The notes: generated by a model not told the origin, from the sequence alone. DNA of 39,302 nucleotides from Spirogloea muscicola (GCA_009602725.1 WELB01000203.1:1-39302), one strand, 5' to 3'. Positions 8,277-19,560 are shown, counted from the first letter of the stretch. Program-made: numbers and translations.

Positions 8277-11200
8277 ATGGAGGCAGTGCTGCGCGTCTCC
8301 GCCGCCGTCGCCGCCGCCGCCGTCGGCGCCGCCGCCGTCGCCGCCCGCAGTGCCATGCTCTTGCGCCAAGCGAGCTTGCGAGCTCTCCCCTCGCGGGCTC
8401 CACNGTCGGGCGAGCGCGGTCGGCCTGTCGTCGCAATGGCAAACTTGCCGGCCATGAGCGGCCTCGGCGGCGGCGAGACTGAGGCGAGGCACTCCAACCG
8501 CCTGGCCAAGGAGCAGAGCCCGTACTTGCTGCAGCACGCGCACAACCCCGTGAGTCCCTGGACGCACTCTCCTGGCAAGCAAGCCTCCATGCTCGGCCGC
8601 AGTCATTAAGTGCGCTCATTCAAGTCAATTAAAGTGCAATCTCCTGAGTGCCGTTAAGGTGGATTGGTACCCTTGGGGCGAGGAGGCCTTTGCCAAGGCC
8701 CGCGCCGAGGACAAGCCCATCTTCTTGTCGGGTGAGCTGCATAATTGAAGCTCCGTGTGCCACTGGTCAGTGCATGCGTTGGCTTGCCCCTCGGCGAGGT
8801 CAGGCGAGCATCAAGGCCGGAAGCAGCACTTCCTTCATGGCTCGGTCTGGGAGCTAGCATGCGCGCCCGCAGCTCGTAGGCTTGTTGTGCTCCTGTCCAG
8901 CTTGATGCTATTATAGTGCACTAGCAGAAGATATTTGCCACTTCCTCACAAGAGGCTCTCGGCAAGTGCAAATAAGTCTCAGATACACTGACCATCATTC
9001 TTCTTCCACGTTGCCAATGGCCACCGCAGTGGGGTACAGTACGTGCCACTGGTGAGCTGTGCACGCCCACCCAGCAGTTTGCCATGCATGACAAAGGGAG
9101 GAGCTGGCTTTACCTGCTCATTGCAGCTAGCAAGCCCCATGTGTTTCTGCCTCGCTTGCAGCCGGTGCCTGACCTCTCCATCGAGGCATGCATCTCCCAG
9201 GTGCCATGTGATGGAGGTGGAGTCGTTCGAGAGCGAGGAGGTTGCGAAGATCATGAATCAAAATTTTGTCAACATCAAGGTCATTGTTCGTATATCAGCT
9301 CTGGGCTTCTTGCTTATCCTGCATACCAGGTATGCTTGTCAGCAACTTGTCATGCACCACGTGACTTTCCGTGGTCACTGAAAAGAAATGTCTGGATGTA
9401 ACACCAGCTTTTGACATGTGTATTTTTGCAGGTCGACCGAGAAGAACGACCAGATGTTGACAAGGTGCTTCATTGGTGATGGCACTCATGTCTGCCGTCG
9501 TCGTGTTCTGTCAGAAATCTCCTGAAAATTGCACAGTGTGCCTCCACCTGAAGCTCTTCAAAGCACACAGTGTGCATGGAGCATGCACACTTGCCGTGCT
9601 TAGCACAAGCGTCGCTGCGCCTCTGCAACTAGGCTTCTGATGTAGGGCCGGTTGCTGTGGACCAGGTGTACATGACATATGTCCAGGCGACGCAAGGGGG
9701 AGGCGGCTGGCCCATGAGCGTGTGGCTTACGCCGGTTCTCAAGCCGATCCTTGGGGGAACGTACTTTCCACCTGAGGACTCTTTGGTCGCCTCGGCTTCA
9801 AAGCCATCCTCAAGTAGGTACAGACTGCCAAGTATATCGAGTCAAGCATCTCATAGAACTGTCAGTGGATTTATACTTTTGATTGGTGGGCGACAATCTT
9901 GCTCTGATCACGAGCATGTATTTCTGCATGCAACACCCTAGCGAAGGGTATCACATATGACTGAGCCAGGAAGGCTCCTTCTGGGAGCAAGATGGAGCTC
10001 TGTTTATGTGGAATCATCCTAACTCCTCAGTCCTACCCTGGAACTTAAATTCTAATCAGGAGTATGCCATTGTTGTGAGAAGGAGGGTGCGCGAGGCTTG
10101 GGATGCACGGCGGACGGACGTAGAGGGCAGGGGGCAGGCTGTCATGGAGGAGCTCTCTAAGGCCACACAAAGCTCCGCTTCCGCGACAGAGCTTCCACCA
10201 GGACTTGCTGCTCGGGCCGTGAGCCTTTGCGTGTCCCAGGCAGGCACCTCCTTGCCAGTATTCAGTCAGATAGACACATAAAGAGCACGCACTGTGCATA
10301 ACGTAAACATCATACTACTACTAGTCTGAATTCCATATCAATTCCACCTGTTTCTGGCTGAGTCTATCATGCTGTCTAGCTCATCAATGTGCACAATCTA
10401 AATTTGGTGCTGGTGCGTTGAGATGGCTCACGCAGTTATCCGACAGGTATGACTCGCGGCTGGGCGGCTTTGGCTCCGCTCCAAAGTTCCCACGGCCGTC
10501 TGAGATCAACATCCTGCTACGGCAGCACCTGCGGTCGAAGCAACAACGCCGCGACAAGACTGCACAGAGGGTGCTCGACATGGCCCTCTTTTCGCTGAGG
10601 GCCATGACCAGAGGAGGCATGCATGACCACGTGGGAGGAGGCTTCCACCGCTACAGCGTCGATGAGCATTGGCATGGTGTGCTCCTCAGACTTTCCATCA
10701 CTAACTATACCTACTTTTTCCATGTTCCTGACTTGCAAGCACTGCTGACGTGGTACAATTAGATGTACGAGTGAACAAGTTGACACTTGAGCACTCAATC
10801 TATAGGATGGGAGAGAGCGATGGACAGTAAAATTCCCCCTTCTGGGGAGCTGGGGTGTGGCACTGAATGGCACTGTGACTGGTTCCTGGGGCGCAGTGCC
10901 TCACTTTGAGAAGATGCTCTACGACCAGGGCCAACTGGCGAACACCTACCTGGATGCATTCACGATCACTCAGGATCCCCAGTATGCCCTTGTGGCTAGA
11001 GACATTCTTGACTACCTTCTAAGGGACCTGACGCACTCCCAAGGCGGCATATACTGTGCTGAAGATGCTGACAGTCTGGAAGAGGGCGCACAACGGAAGA
11101 AGGAAGGGGCCTTCTATGTCTGGAGAGCAGACGAGGTCCGTTAGATGAGCATGTGTAGCATCTCAGAGAGAAGCTTAATGGGTGCAAATGAAGCAATGCC

Positions 11201-13598
11201 CCACATGTTCCCTTGACATAGGAGCAGCCTGGCTTTAGCCAGTGATGTCAGCCTATGAGCTTTCATTTGTCACCAATCTTCATGGCCCTCTTTGGCCCTC
11301 TTGTTCTCTATGTGGATGCCAGATTGCAGAGATTTTGGACGAGGAAGAGGCCAAGGTAGTCAATCTCCATTATTACATCAAAGCTGAGGGGAACTGTGAT
11401 CTATCCTCACGAAGTGACCCTCACCATGAGTTCAAGGGCCTCAATTGCCTCATTCAGAGGCACGAAGTCTCTGACACTGCCAAGACCTTTGGCATGACGG
11501 TTGAGAAAGTCGAGGAGCTGCTGGGTGAGAGCAGAGCAAAGCTCCACGCCAGGAGGGAGCAGCGCCCAAGACCCCATCTTGATGACAAGGTTCACTTCCA
11601 CACCGTTCACAGGATGCAATCCTGTAGCCGTGAATATTGATATGATGTCAATGTGCAAGAGGTTCCAATATGGACTACAGTCTCATGAGCAGACCGCGGC
11701 GTGCTCGACTGCAGATCATTGTAGCATGGAATGGACTTGCCATTTCTGCTTTTGCAAGAGCATCACGTATCCTCCAGTCTGAGCCCTCAGACATGCGCTT
11801 CAACTTCCCCATCATGGGCGTAAAGGTAATCCTTGTGCCGTCGCACTTGCAGACACTCAACTACAATTATAGCTTTTGCTTTGACCAAGCGGCACATAAT
11901 CATCTAAATATGCTGAATTCATTTTCAACCCTTTGAGATAAACTCAGCTGCGATGGTACTGTAACACCAAAATAGTACTTCAGGGGAGGGCAGAGTGAGA
12001 GGAACATCACTGGCTGCTTGGAGTCCTGCTTTTAGCCTGACAACCTCAGGAGTTAATTTGTGTTTCATGTCATGGCTTGACTGCTCGACCTACAGCCTAC
12101 TGAGTACTTGACATCAGCTATCCGCTCCGCAAGCTTCATCAAGGTCAACATCTATGATCCCAGCTCAAGAAGGTTGAGGAGAAGCTTTCGGCAGAGCCAG
12201 TCAGAGGCGTCAGGCTTCATTGACGACTACGCATTTCTGGTTGCTGGCCTCCTCGACCTTTTTGAGGCCAGCGGTGATGTCCAGTGGCTCTCTTGGGCCT
12301 TGGACCTTCAGCAGACGCAGGTGAGGTGTCCTTTCCTTTGCCACAATCTCTCACTCCCCTCTTTGTTGCAGATGCAATGCTTGTCAATTGGCCTGTTACC
12401 TTACAACTGAGCTTGCTCCACGCTCATGCACCAGGGAGGAAGTACTAAGATCTTGGGAAGCTGCACCTACATTTTGCCTTTGTCCTTATTTTGCTCTTGT
12501 CTTCCTTTCAGGATGAGCTCTTCCTTGATCAAGAAGGTGGGGGCTATTTTAGCGTGGCAGAGGGAGACACCTCTATCCTCCTGCGCATGAAAGAGGACTA
12601 TGACGGTGCTGAGCCCTCCGGCAACTCCGTTGCCGCCACCAATTTGCTACGGCTGTCGGCTATGCTCACAGGCGAGCTTGCTAAGAAGCTGCGGAGCACT
12701 GCTGAGCACACCATGGTTAGTGACTATCTTGAAGCCTCTCACTGAAACTCAGTACTCCACGTCCTTGGTTCTTGGTCAGCAGGCGAGCTTTGAACTAGGA
12801 ATATTGAAGAACGTACAAGGCACCTTACTCTGAATCCTGATATGTCATTCCCTAGTAGGTGTTTAGATAAGCATGTCAAGGAGCAGCTGCTAACATAATT
12901 TGCACAATGCAGGCCGTCTTTGAGGAGCGATCAAAAGAGATGCCACTAGCACTCCCCCAGATGTGCTGTGCAGTTGACCAGCTTGCCTCACCAGCTAAGC
13001 GCCAGGTGATCATTTCGGGGGACAAGCAATCAGCTGTTGCCAACGATCTGGTTAATGCCGTTTTCTCAGTCCACGAGCCAGATCGTGTGGTAAGCTCCTT
13101 GCTCCTTGTATCTACCTCCTGTAATTAAGTTGAGCATTTGTACATGACTTTGCAGATGATGACTTTGCAGATGCAGATTACCTTCGCAACAAGCCACACT
13201 GGGCACAAAGCCATACTGCGCATGTGACGGCCTGTATGGGAGTCAGCATCGTCTGTCGTGGCAAATTTCCACAACTCTTGCAGATTTTCCTGGTCCAAAT
13301 AGAAGCATATATAAGCGTGGCACATCACTCTGATGTGCAAGTAATAAGTGTGCAGGTGCTGCAAGTGGATAGCTCAAATGAGCAGGACCGCAGCTTCTGG
13401 GAGGAGCACAATAGCTCGGTGCTCACAATGAGCAAGTCTGATGCATCGGGCCAGCCGGCTGCCTATATCTGCCAGAATTTCTCCTGCCGTGCGCCCACAT
13501 CGAATACTGCTGATGTACGGCGGCTGCTGCAGGAGGCACCTGCAGAGCCAAGAATTTCAAGCCTGAGTATTGGTGACTTGATGCAGAGGAAGTCGTGA
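8277..13598 (+). CDS. DUF255 / SPATA20-type protein: thioredoxin-like domain plus alpha/alpha-barrel, 15 exons, one frameshift
   Basis: Exons: 8277-8549, 8659-8731, 9030-9051, 9201-9279, 9432-9464, 9666-9813, 10083-10239, 10436-10676, 10897-11135, 11323-11589, 11715-11825, 12096-12320, 12512-12715, 12913-13089, 13356-13598; about 830 residues, near the family's usual size. Hallmarks are [21 protein letters not shown], a TCHWCH redox-type motif (C121, C124), [100 protein letters not shown] and [17 protein letters not shown]. The family is widespread (bacterial YyaL, animal SPATA20, plant homologues); its function is not firmly known. The N-terminus before NRLAKEQ is Ala/Arg-rich and could be an organelle transit peptide. 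Exon 6 needs one extra base near 9778-9783 to stay in frame ([10 protein letters not shown] follows), so there is either a sequence error or a true mutation. Exon 7 appears to use a GC donor at 10240. A single N lies at 8404 in exon 1. Confidence 0.93.
13144..13173. repeat. 15-bp perfect tandem duplication in the last intron
   Basis: ATGACTTTGCAGATG occurs at 13144-13158 and again at 13159-13173 without mismatch. Each unit carries a pyrimidine-TGCAG acceptor-like site, about 185 bases upstream of the acceptor used for the final exon of the DUF255 gene. Confidence 0.8.
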
Positions 13599-13662
13599 GC
13601 AATCTGACCAGGTCAATTTGTTTGGTCACAGCTGTGTCTTAAATTTGTCACACTTTCTGCAG

Positions 13663-13839
13663 ATATTGAGGCATTTGCTGGCGGACAGCCAGGTGTACGA
13701 GCAGCCATTGAATGCACCTCAGGCATTTGGCCTGCTCCTGAGAAAATACATTCAGCAGCAAGAGACAAAGAAGTGCACAGCAGCATGCTCCAAAGAGAGG
13801 CAACAATATCCACCAAAAGTGGTAGACGATTTGGACAGG
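13663..13839 (+). other. Possible alternative terminal exon downstream of the DUF255 gene
   Basis: A segment bounded by TTTCTGCAG and a GG|GTTTGT junction is open for 59 codons. It starts ILRHLLADSQVYEQP and continues APQAFGLLLRKYIQQQ. If exon 15 is spliced at 13510-13520 (GAT|GTACGG) this segment joins in phase 0, giving TAD-ILRHLL in place of the read-through TAD-VRRLL. The resemblance of RRLL and RHLL may be chance. No other gene here accounts for this frame, and no downstream partner exon is obvious. Confidence 0.3.
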
Positions 13840-14418
13840 GTTTGTCCTTCGATGTTCTCTATGTCATTGGGACATTTTGTTGCCCACGCCAATTTTCTCA
13901 TGTACATGTCACATATTCATGTCGTAGGCCATATTTTCAAGCTCGACAGTACGACTGGGGGTGTTCGTGCAATTTTTTGACCAAGCTGCATGCTGAAGCC
14001 TGCGAGCCTGGCTGGCCTCTGCCACCTTGTGTTTGGTATCAGATGGTATTATGGTCGCAATGAGTAACAGGCTTGTGTGGCAAACCTTAAGAACCAGAGG
14101 TCCTGGACAAGTTGCAGCTTGTGGATGTTGTGTAGGAGGATCAAGGACAAGACTTTGTGTTATTGTGACCGATTGCCTAGCTGTAGGCATAAAGCTTGAG
14201 CGGTTGTGCACAAGGTGGGCGGATCAAGAATCACTATTATGGCCATCCTTTAGAAGCATGTGTGCATGACGGGAGCTTCTTTTTCCGGAGAGACACCGTT
14301 GCTCTCGTGTTGAGGCACTAGGTATCATAAAGGTCATCCATACTCGAGCCCTCAGAAGACGCTGCTGCCATTGGCAACTTAGCTGCCCCATTTGCAGATC
14401 TCTATAGGTAGGATCCCT
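13840..14418. other. Intergenic, nothing recognised
   Basis: Short open frames on both strands show no motif. Base composition drops toward balanced AT/GC relative to the flanking exons. I see no RNA gene or clear repeat here. Confidence 0.4.
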
Positions 14419-14518
14419 TTATGTATTGACCTGTGGTTACTGAGCGGGTCGATCTGCTGTAGGTTGCCCTTAGTACTTGGCCATTTGGCCTTCGTTTGTT
14501 TAAATTACACGAAAATCT
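14419..14518 (+). mobile_element. LINE family A 3' tail fragment
   Basis: It matches the tail that follows the stop codon in the copy at 37680-37790: GTGGTTACTGAGCGGGTC, ATCTGCTGTAGGTT, TACTTGGCCATTTGGCCT and a terminal ACACGAAAAT. Only the tail is present, with no coding part, as expected for a strongly 5'-truncated insertion. Confidence 0.75.
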
Positions 14519-15254
14519 TCTACAGGGAAGAGTGTGTGCTGTTTTCTCAAATTTAAATGTTGGAATGCACTGTTTAGTCAGGGAGTTGTTTGCCAAGCGA
14601 AGTTCTTATGTACTGTGCTTGTGATACTGCTTGATCATGCAAGTTACAGTCCATTGCCCATTCTGCTTGTATAAGAAAGCGGGTCATGGTTGATGCCTTC
14701 CGTGATCAGCAATGCAGGATACATGCTACTTGACCACCTGTTTATTGCATCTGTTGAACCTCTGATCACGAGGACCTATCCCGTAATATGTGTCGGACCT
14801 GACTTTCTCTGTCATGACTCCTGGCAAGAAGCAGCGCTCCTATTAGACGCTCGTATTGGAAGCTCCTACAACAAGCCCAGTTGTCGGACTGCTTAACATG
14901 CTCGAGCCCTCGATGCAGGAACCTATGTGCTTGGTCAACAATCTCGGGTGACCCTGGGCCTCAAGGAGCTGTGTTTCCGCTTGACCACAGGCCCTCTATC
15001 GTGCCACACAGTGGGCAGTTAACCCTCACCCACACAGATGCCAGTTAACGTCGATAGAGAAGATTGTGTAATATTCAGGTGACACGTCAAAGATCACGTG
15101 ACCGGCAACGTAACACATTGTGAATGGAAGTGAAAAGCGAGAAATTCAGGTATCAAATCGTTCAAAGATCGGAACATGTACGAAGAGATTGCCCTAGTAA
15201 AAGGGCTTGCTTCAGTGTTTCGTAGCTTCTTGACTGCTGCGTGCTCTAACGCTT
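14519..15254. other. Intergenic, nothing recognised
   Basis: An open frame at 14690-14896 has no recognisable motif and no splice-consistent partner. The rest is mixed sequence without repeats that I can match elsewhere in the window. Confidence 0.4.
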
Positions 15255-15560
15255 TTCCTGGCCCCTTCGAACTTTGTTCATTCTTTTCTCTTGGCTGGCT
15301 TCTCACAGCCACCGCCCTCTCCTGGAAGCGTCCTTCTTCATCCAGAATTTCGTGTATTTGAAACAAACGAAGGCCAAATGGCCAAGTACAAAAGGCAAGC
15401 ACATCTGAAGACCTACATGACCTACAGCAGATTGACCCGCTCAGTAACCACGGGTCAAAGAAGAAGTGGCACTCCCAATGGGGGCAAGGGCTGCGAAAAG
15501 CCAGCCCAAAAAGAATTCACAAAGGTTCAGAGGGGCCTAAGAGCGGTGAGCAGCTACAAA
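15255..15560 (-). mobile_element. LINE tail cluster, mostly family A in minus orientation
   Basis: 15342-15459 is the reverse complement of the family A tail: CGTGTATTTGAAACAAACG, GGCCAAATGGCCAAGTAC, CTACAGCAGATTGACCCGCT, then CAGTAACCACGGGTCA. It is bracketed by the shared flanking block: plus-oriented at 15255-15340 (TTGTTCATTCTTTTCTCTTGG) and minus-oriented at 15460-15545 (AGCCCAAAAAGAATTCAC). The bracketing blocks face each other, as at several other LINE ends here. Confidence 0.7.
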
Positions 15561-16095
15561 GGGGCCTGAGGATGCAATGGTAAAACAGGGGGAGGTCAAG
15601 TCAAAACGTAAAGGTCGCATCCAGAGTGCTGTGAGAAGCAGCCAGTCCAGAGATAATGGTCAAGGTACACATCATTTCAACGCTCCCTTGCCCATCCACA
15701 CGCGAGCAGGCCACGCTGTGGCCGCCGCCTTTGGATCTCGGCGGAGTGCCTTTTTCCCTGCAGCGAGCTACTCCGATCTGATGTTGCTCACTCGCGGGTT
15801 CTGAGCTTCCGTCTGCAGTGTCTTGTAGTGTCCTTGTTCGGCACCTTTTTCTTTGGCTTTGGACATTGTCCATGCTTTTTGGACTGGCTTCGCCAGCTCC
15901 TCTTGGCCTTTCCCAGCCACCAGTCAATCTGGCCGCGCTTTCTTACTGAGCGTTCCCTGGCTGATGTCTTAGTCCTAGTCGTTCGCACTCAGGCTCCCTC
16001 AGACTTTGTCCATTCTTTTGGGCTGGCCTTTCCAAGCCACCAGTCAATCTGGCCGCGCTTCCTTCTTCTCCATGGGCGAGCACTTTCTCCAAATA
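15561..16095 (+). mobile_element. LINE family B 3' end with tail
   Basis: The frame ending at 15804 reads RAGHAVAAAFGSRRSAFF and ASYSDLMLLTRGF before the stop, homologous to the copy ending at 38600 (ASYSDLHLLTRGY). Two copies of the block CAGTCAATCTGGCCGCGCTT follow, at about 15921-15940 and 16042-16061, separated by ACTGAGCGTTCCCTGGCTGA and GTCTTAGTCCTAGTCGTTCG. The inner part recurs inverted at 38760-38885. Confidence 0.7.
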
Positions 16096-16310
16096 ATTGA
16101 GAGGCACTCAATCCACAAAATTGTGCAGGAGGCTACACAGTAAATGGGGGCTAGCAACCCCGAGTTAGCCACAAGCTGGAATACCTTACAGCTGGAAAGA
16201 TTCTTCCCCAACGAAGTCCATAAGCAGCGGCCAAGATCGATGTGTGAGTTTGAGATTTCATCACCCTCACTCGATACTACCGCGTTGAGTGAAAGTTCGA
16301 GAAAACTAGT

Positions 16311-16384
16311 TGGCCCATACAGGTTTCGAACCTGTGACCTTCGCGTTATTAGCACGACGCTCTAACCAGCTGAGCTAATAGGCC
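16311..16384 (-). tRNA. tRNA-Ile, anticodon AAU (read as IAU)
   Basis: On the minus strand the cloverleaf is complete. The acceptor stem is GGCCTAT / ATGGGCC with one G-U pair and discriminator A at 16311; the D-arm is GCTC...GAGC containing TAGCTCAGCTGG (A box); the anticodon stem-loop TCGTG-CTAATAA-CGCGA gives anticodon AAT; and the T-arm contains GGTTCGAAACC (B box). There is no intron and the CCA is not encoded. It closely matches the plant cytosolic tRNA-Ile(AAU) pattern. Confidence 0.96.
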
Positions 16385-16582
16385 CTCAACGTAAAATATC
16401 GTCACCAGCAAGGTCTATGTTGGTTCCAAGTCTCCCCTCCCATGAAAACCCAAACCCTCTCCGCCGCCGCCTGGTTACGTTCGGCGTGGCCACCATGGCG
16501 GCGGCCAAGTTGCGGAGCTATGAGCGCGAAAGCACGCGTCGGGCATCAAGCGCGGCGGCAGCACATTCTTTGACGTCTCGGT

Positions 16583-17995
16583 ATGGAGATGGCGGCGACG
16601 GCGGCAGCGGCAGCAGCGGCGGGGGCCCTCGCCACGGTGTCAGGCAGCCAGCCACAGGCGCTAAGTGAGCAAGTGGTGACCGCTTGCAGAGGCCTGCTGT
16701 GCTCGGACGGCCGCGGATCTCTGCGGCATGCTCAACGCAGCTTAGAGCTTGCTAAGCTTTTGCTCTGCGTGCTCCCTGCTCGACGGTGCTGCTGTGTGAG
16801 TGCTCCCAACACTTGTGGCCACCCTTGGAGGTTACTCCGCCACTATATGTAGGTTGTTCCGCCACAATAGCTCACTGTGTCCGCCTCGTTACACGACGAT
16901 CTCTGCAGTTGGCCGGCACCAATAGGAGGTCACTGAGATGACATTACGTGCCCCCTTTTACTCATGTCTGGCCACAAGCCAAGCCCACTTGCTAGAGCTG
17001 CCTGAGCGTCTCACTGTCGCGGGCTTGTCGGGCACAGCCCAGGACAGATCTACTGTCCGTGGGATGTGAGGAGACTTTCCCCAGATGATCGACGCTGATT
17101 CAAACTGTGCGATTACGACTCTACGAGTCCAAGCCAGTATACTGATCCCACTTTAGCATAGGCTGCATTTGTGTTGTGTATTCACGAACTTTTGCCAGTG
17201 AAGGGTGCGTACATATCGAAATGATGATCATACCATAATCCAACGCCTAATGTCTTTGAGGACTTTCAAGAAGAGCTTTTTAAGTCTGACTCGATATGGG
17301 TAACCCCAGACTGGCTTAGCATTTGCATCACTTAGCTCAATCATCACAGCTGGTCTGGCAGTATCACCAGTGGGGCTAGTCTCATCAAAGTGCATACTTG
17401 CATTTAGAAATCTCAGCTGGTCATAGAGTTCGATGAGATGTCTATCAAGTCCCTGCCATTGTCAATACTTGAAAAGGAGCAGTCATCAATGACCTTCAGA
17501 TGTTCAATATCAAAGTTCCTCAAACATCCACTGGAATATCTGCTCATACACTTTGTGACTTGCAGTGGTGCCGGTGCTCTCAGGGTAGCTCGACATCATA
17601 GGCCAAACTTGAACATCCTTGTAAGGCATGACATCGACAAGACAGCAGCTTCACAAAGCAAGGTGAGACTTCTATTGTTATGTTATTGATTGCACTGCAT
17701 CTGCACTTCGTGAGTCCCATCAGTGGCTACTGTCTGGACACCACCTCCCTTATGCATCTTCCGCTAGCCAAATGTGTTGCTACAGGTGATGGCAATTCGC
17801 ATGTCCTCATTGAAGAGAAGGCTAACCAAAGCCTCAGCCGTCTGTCACCCTGGGTGGTACGTGCAACCAACACATACAACTGACATCATCCTACCATTTG
17901 CTTTGGCAGTCCTTACTTGCAGTCAAGCATCCTCTTTGACACGTGCATTGACAGGCATTTCAAGCGCTATTGGGCTTGAGTATGCATGCTTATGA
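16583..17995 (+). CDS. Possible intron-containing gene, unidentified
   Basis: The ATG at 16583 opens 71 codons (Ala-rich start, then LSEQVVTACRGLLCSDGRG and HAQRSLELAKLLLCVLPAR) ending at a strong GTGAGT donor at 16796. Further splice-bounded open segments are 17566-17662 (RVARHHRPNLNILVRHDIDK; only one phase is open) and 17786-17856 (VMAIRMSSLKRRLTKASAV), which join each other in phase 0. An ending at about 17910-17995 is possible. The link between 16795 and 17566 needs at least one more exon, because 17566 must be entered in phase 2 and 16795 ends in phase 0. I do not recognise the protein. It could be a decayed gene or chance frames. Confidence 0.3.
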
Positions 17996-18620
17996 TCAAA
18001 TTCAGCCGCGCAGAGGCCTTCTCAAGTGATGACAAAAGATTATGTTAGGAAGAGTCAGACCAGCAAATGCTGTTCATGGTGCACCAAATAAGGGATTTTC
18101 TGATGAGAAGGCCGACCTTCTGTAGGTTTATGGTGCTGAGGTGCTAATTATCATGCCTTGGACTGACAGAAGCTAAGAAGAGCTGTTCTGCTAAGGGCGT
18201 GCAGGCCACCTCGCTTGGTGCCCAGCAATACACCAGGCACCTTTGTGTGACAGACTATCTTGGCTCCTTAGGCAGCTCTGACAGACAAGTCGATCAAGGC
18301 ATATAAAGGAACCACCGCAGACAAAAGTCAATGAAGGTTTGCCTGTTGGTGTAATCTAGTCAGGGAAACGGCAAGGTCTTCACGTTGCACTCTTTGATAA
18401 TGTAGATTCTTTTATTGGATCAGCTGCTACCTTATTTGTGCAATTTTAGTCCATGGTTCTGTTGTATTAGTAGTGCACAGGTGTGCAGCAAATAGATTAA
18501 GTGGTATCCTCAATAACCGTGAAGATATATCACAATACCTGACAAGTGCAACGTAACTGGTTTCAAGCAGTACATTGCAGTCTCTCTCTGAGACTGCACC
18601 ACGTCCTTGTAAGTCACAAA
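17996..18620. other. Intergenic, nothing recognised
   Basis: No open frame here shows a motif or closes with splice-consistent neighbours on either strand. Composition is near balanced. The region ends at the perfect hairpin at 18621. Confidence 0.4.
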
Positions 18621-18650
18621 TACAACGAATGCCTAGAGGCATTCGTTGTA
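18621..18650. repeat. Perfect 14-bp inverted repeat (hairpin)
   Basis: TACAACGAATGCCT and its exact complement AGGCATTCGTTGTA are separated by two bases (AG). There is no T-run after it, so it does not look like a bacterial-type terminator. Function is unknown. Confidence 0.85.
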
Positions 18651-19094
18651 CTTTGAGCAAAGACTTTCCTCTTGCCTCTTGCCTCCCCACCACTCGTATA
18701 TTGATGGTTTGCGACCCTTCTCCCGAAAGCCGCACTTGGTGCATGTCATGCCGATGTGTGTCATGTCAATTGTAAGTGTATATGAGTGTAAGGGCGTGTT
18801 TGGTAAGGCATTGTATTCTTTCTGATTCTCGCAACTAACAACAGCGTTGACTCCATTACAAAGGTGATATGGAAGAGGGCAGGTCTCACGGAGGTTACAT
18901 AGGAGATGAAGAAGGCATCTGTAGCAGCTGGGATGGATCGAGGTGAGCTGGCACACAAGCTTGCCACGTGGATAAGAGTAAAAAGATGAGAAAGTCTAGC
19001 AGGAATTTATCAAGCCGAGGCAGAATACGTTCGAAAATCCACCCACAAGGAATAGTGAGTATGTCAGCGGTAAGTGGTTTTTACTTACCTTAAT

Positions 19095-19126
19095 GGGCAG
19101 CATTAAGGTTGACCTTAATGCTGCCC
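19095..19126. repeat. Perfect 15-bp inverted repeat (hairpin)
   Basis: GGGCAGCATTAAGGT at 19095-19109 is followed, after two bases, by its exact complement ACCTTAATGCTGCCC at 19112-19126. A further ACCTTAAT just upstream (19088-19094) partly repeats the arm. It lies in a region without a recognised gene, between hairpin 18621 and LINE sequence. Confidence 0.85.
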
Positions 19127-19389
19127 AGCAATTTGAGGATGAGCTCTTGCTCGTCACAAGTTGGCATTGAACCCCCTCGACCCCACTTAATTGCTATGCA
19201 TTGCTCTCACAATGGTGAAAGCGCCATTGGAAGCGACAATCTATGGCACAGCAGGGCTCAGAGGCATGAGAACAGGCTAGCATCTCGCCATGTTTGCAAA
19301 GCATGCTCTAAGTGCGAGGTTAATACTTCTAACAAACCTGTCGGTCAAGCAGGCTCCAGGCCTTGGGGCTCGTGCTGCTGCCTTCCCAT

Positions 19390-19560
19390 CCGGGCCAGTT
19401 TGCATTGTAGAAGAGAAGTGGCACTCCCAAAAGGGGCAAGGGCAAGGATCAGCCAGCCCGAAGAGAAAATGACGAGGTTTATAGGGGCCCAAAGCGCTCT
19501 CAGAGCTTGCCCGGTAGAATGAATCACTACGTAACCACGAGTGAGGAAAGCTGCACTTGC
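19390..19560 (-). mobile_element. LINE 3' end fragment
   Basis: The minus strand reads AAFLTRGY at about 19525-19550, like the C-terminal LTRGY of other copies, but the normal stop is lost (GGTTACGTAG in place of GGTTACTGAG). The downstream block with GGGCTGGCTGATCC and CTTTTGGGAGTGCCACTTC matches the minus block at 15460-15545. It is a degenerate copy. Confidence 0.55.

Noticed and set aside
8277-13598. Bacterial contamination or transfer as the source of the DUF255 gene
   Set aside because: The gene has fourteen spliceosomal introns with conserved phases and matches the eukaryotic form.
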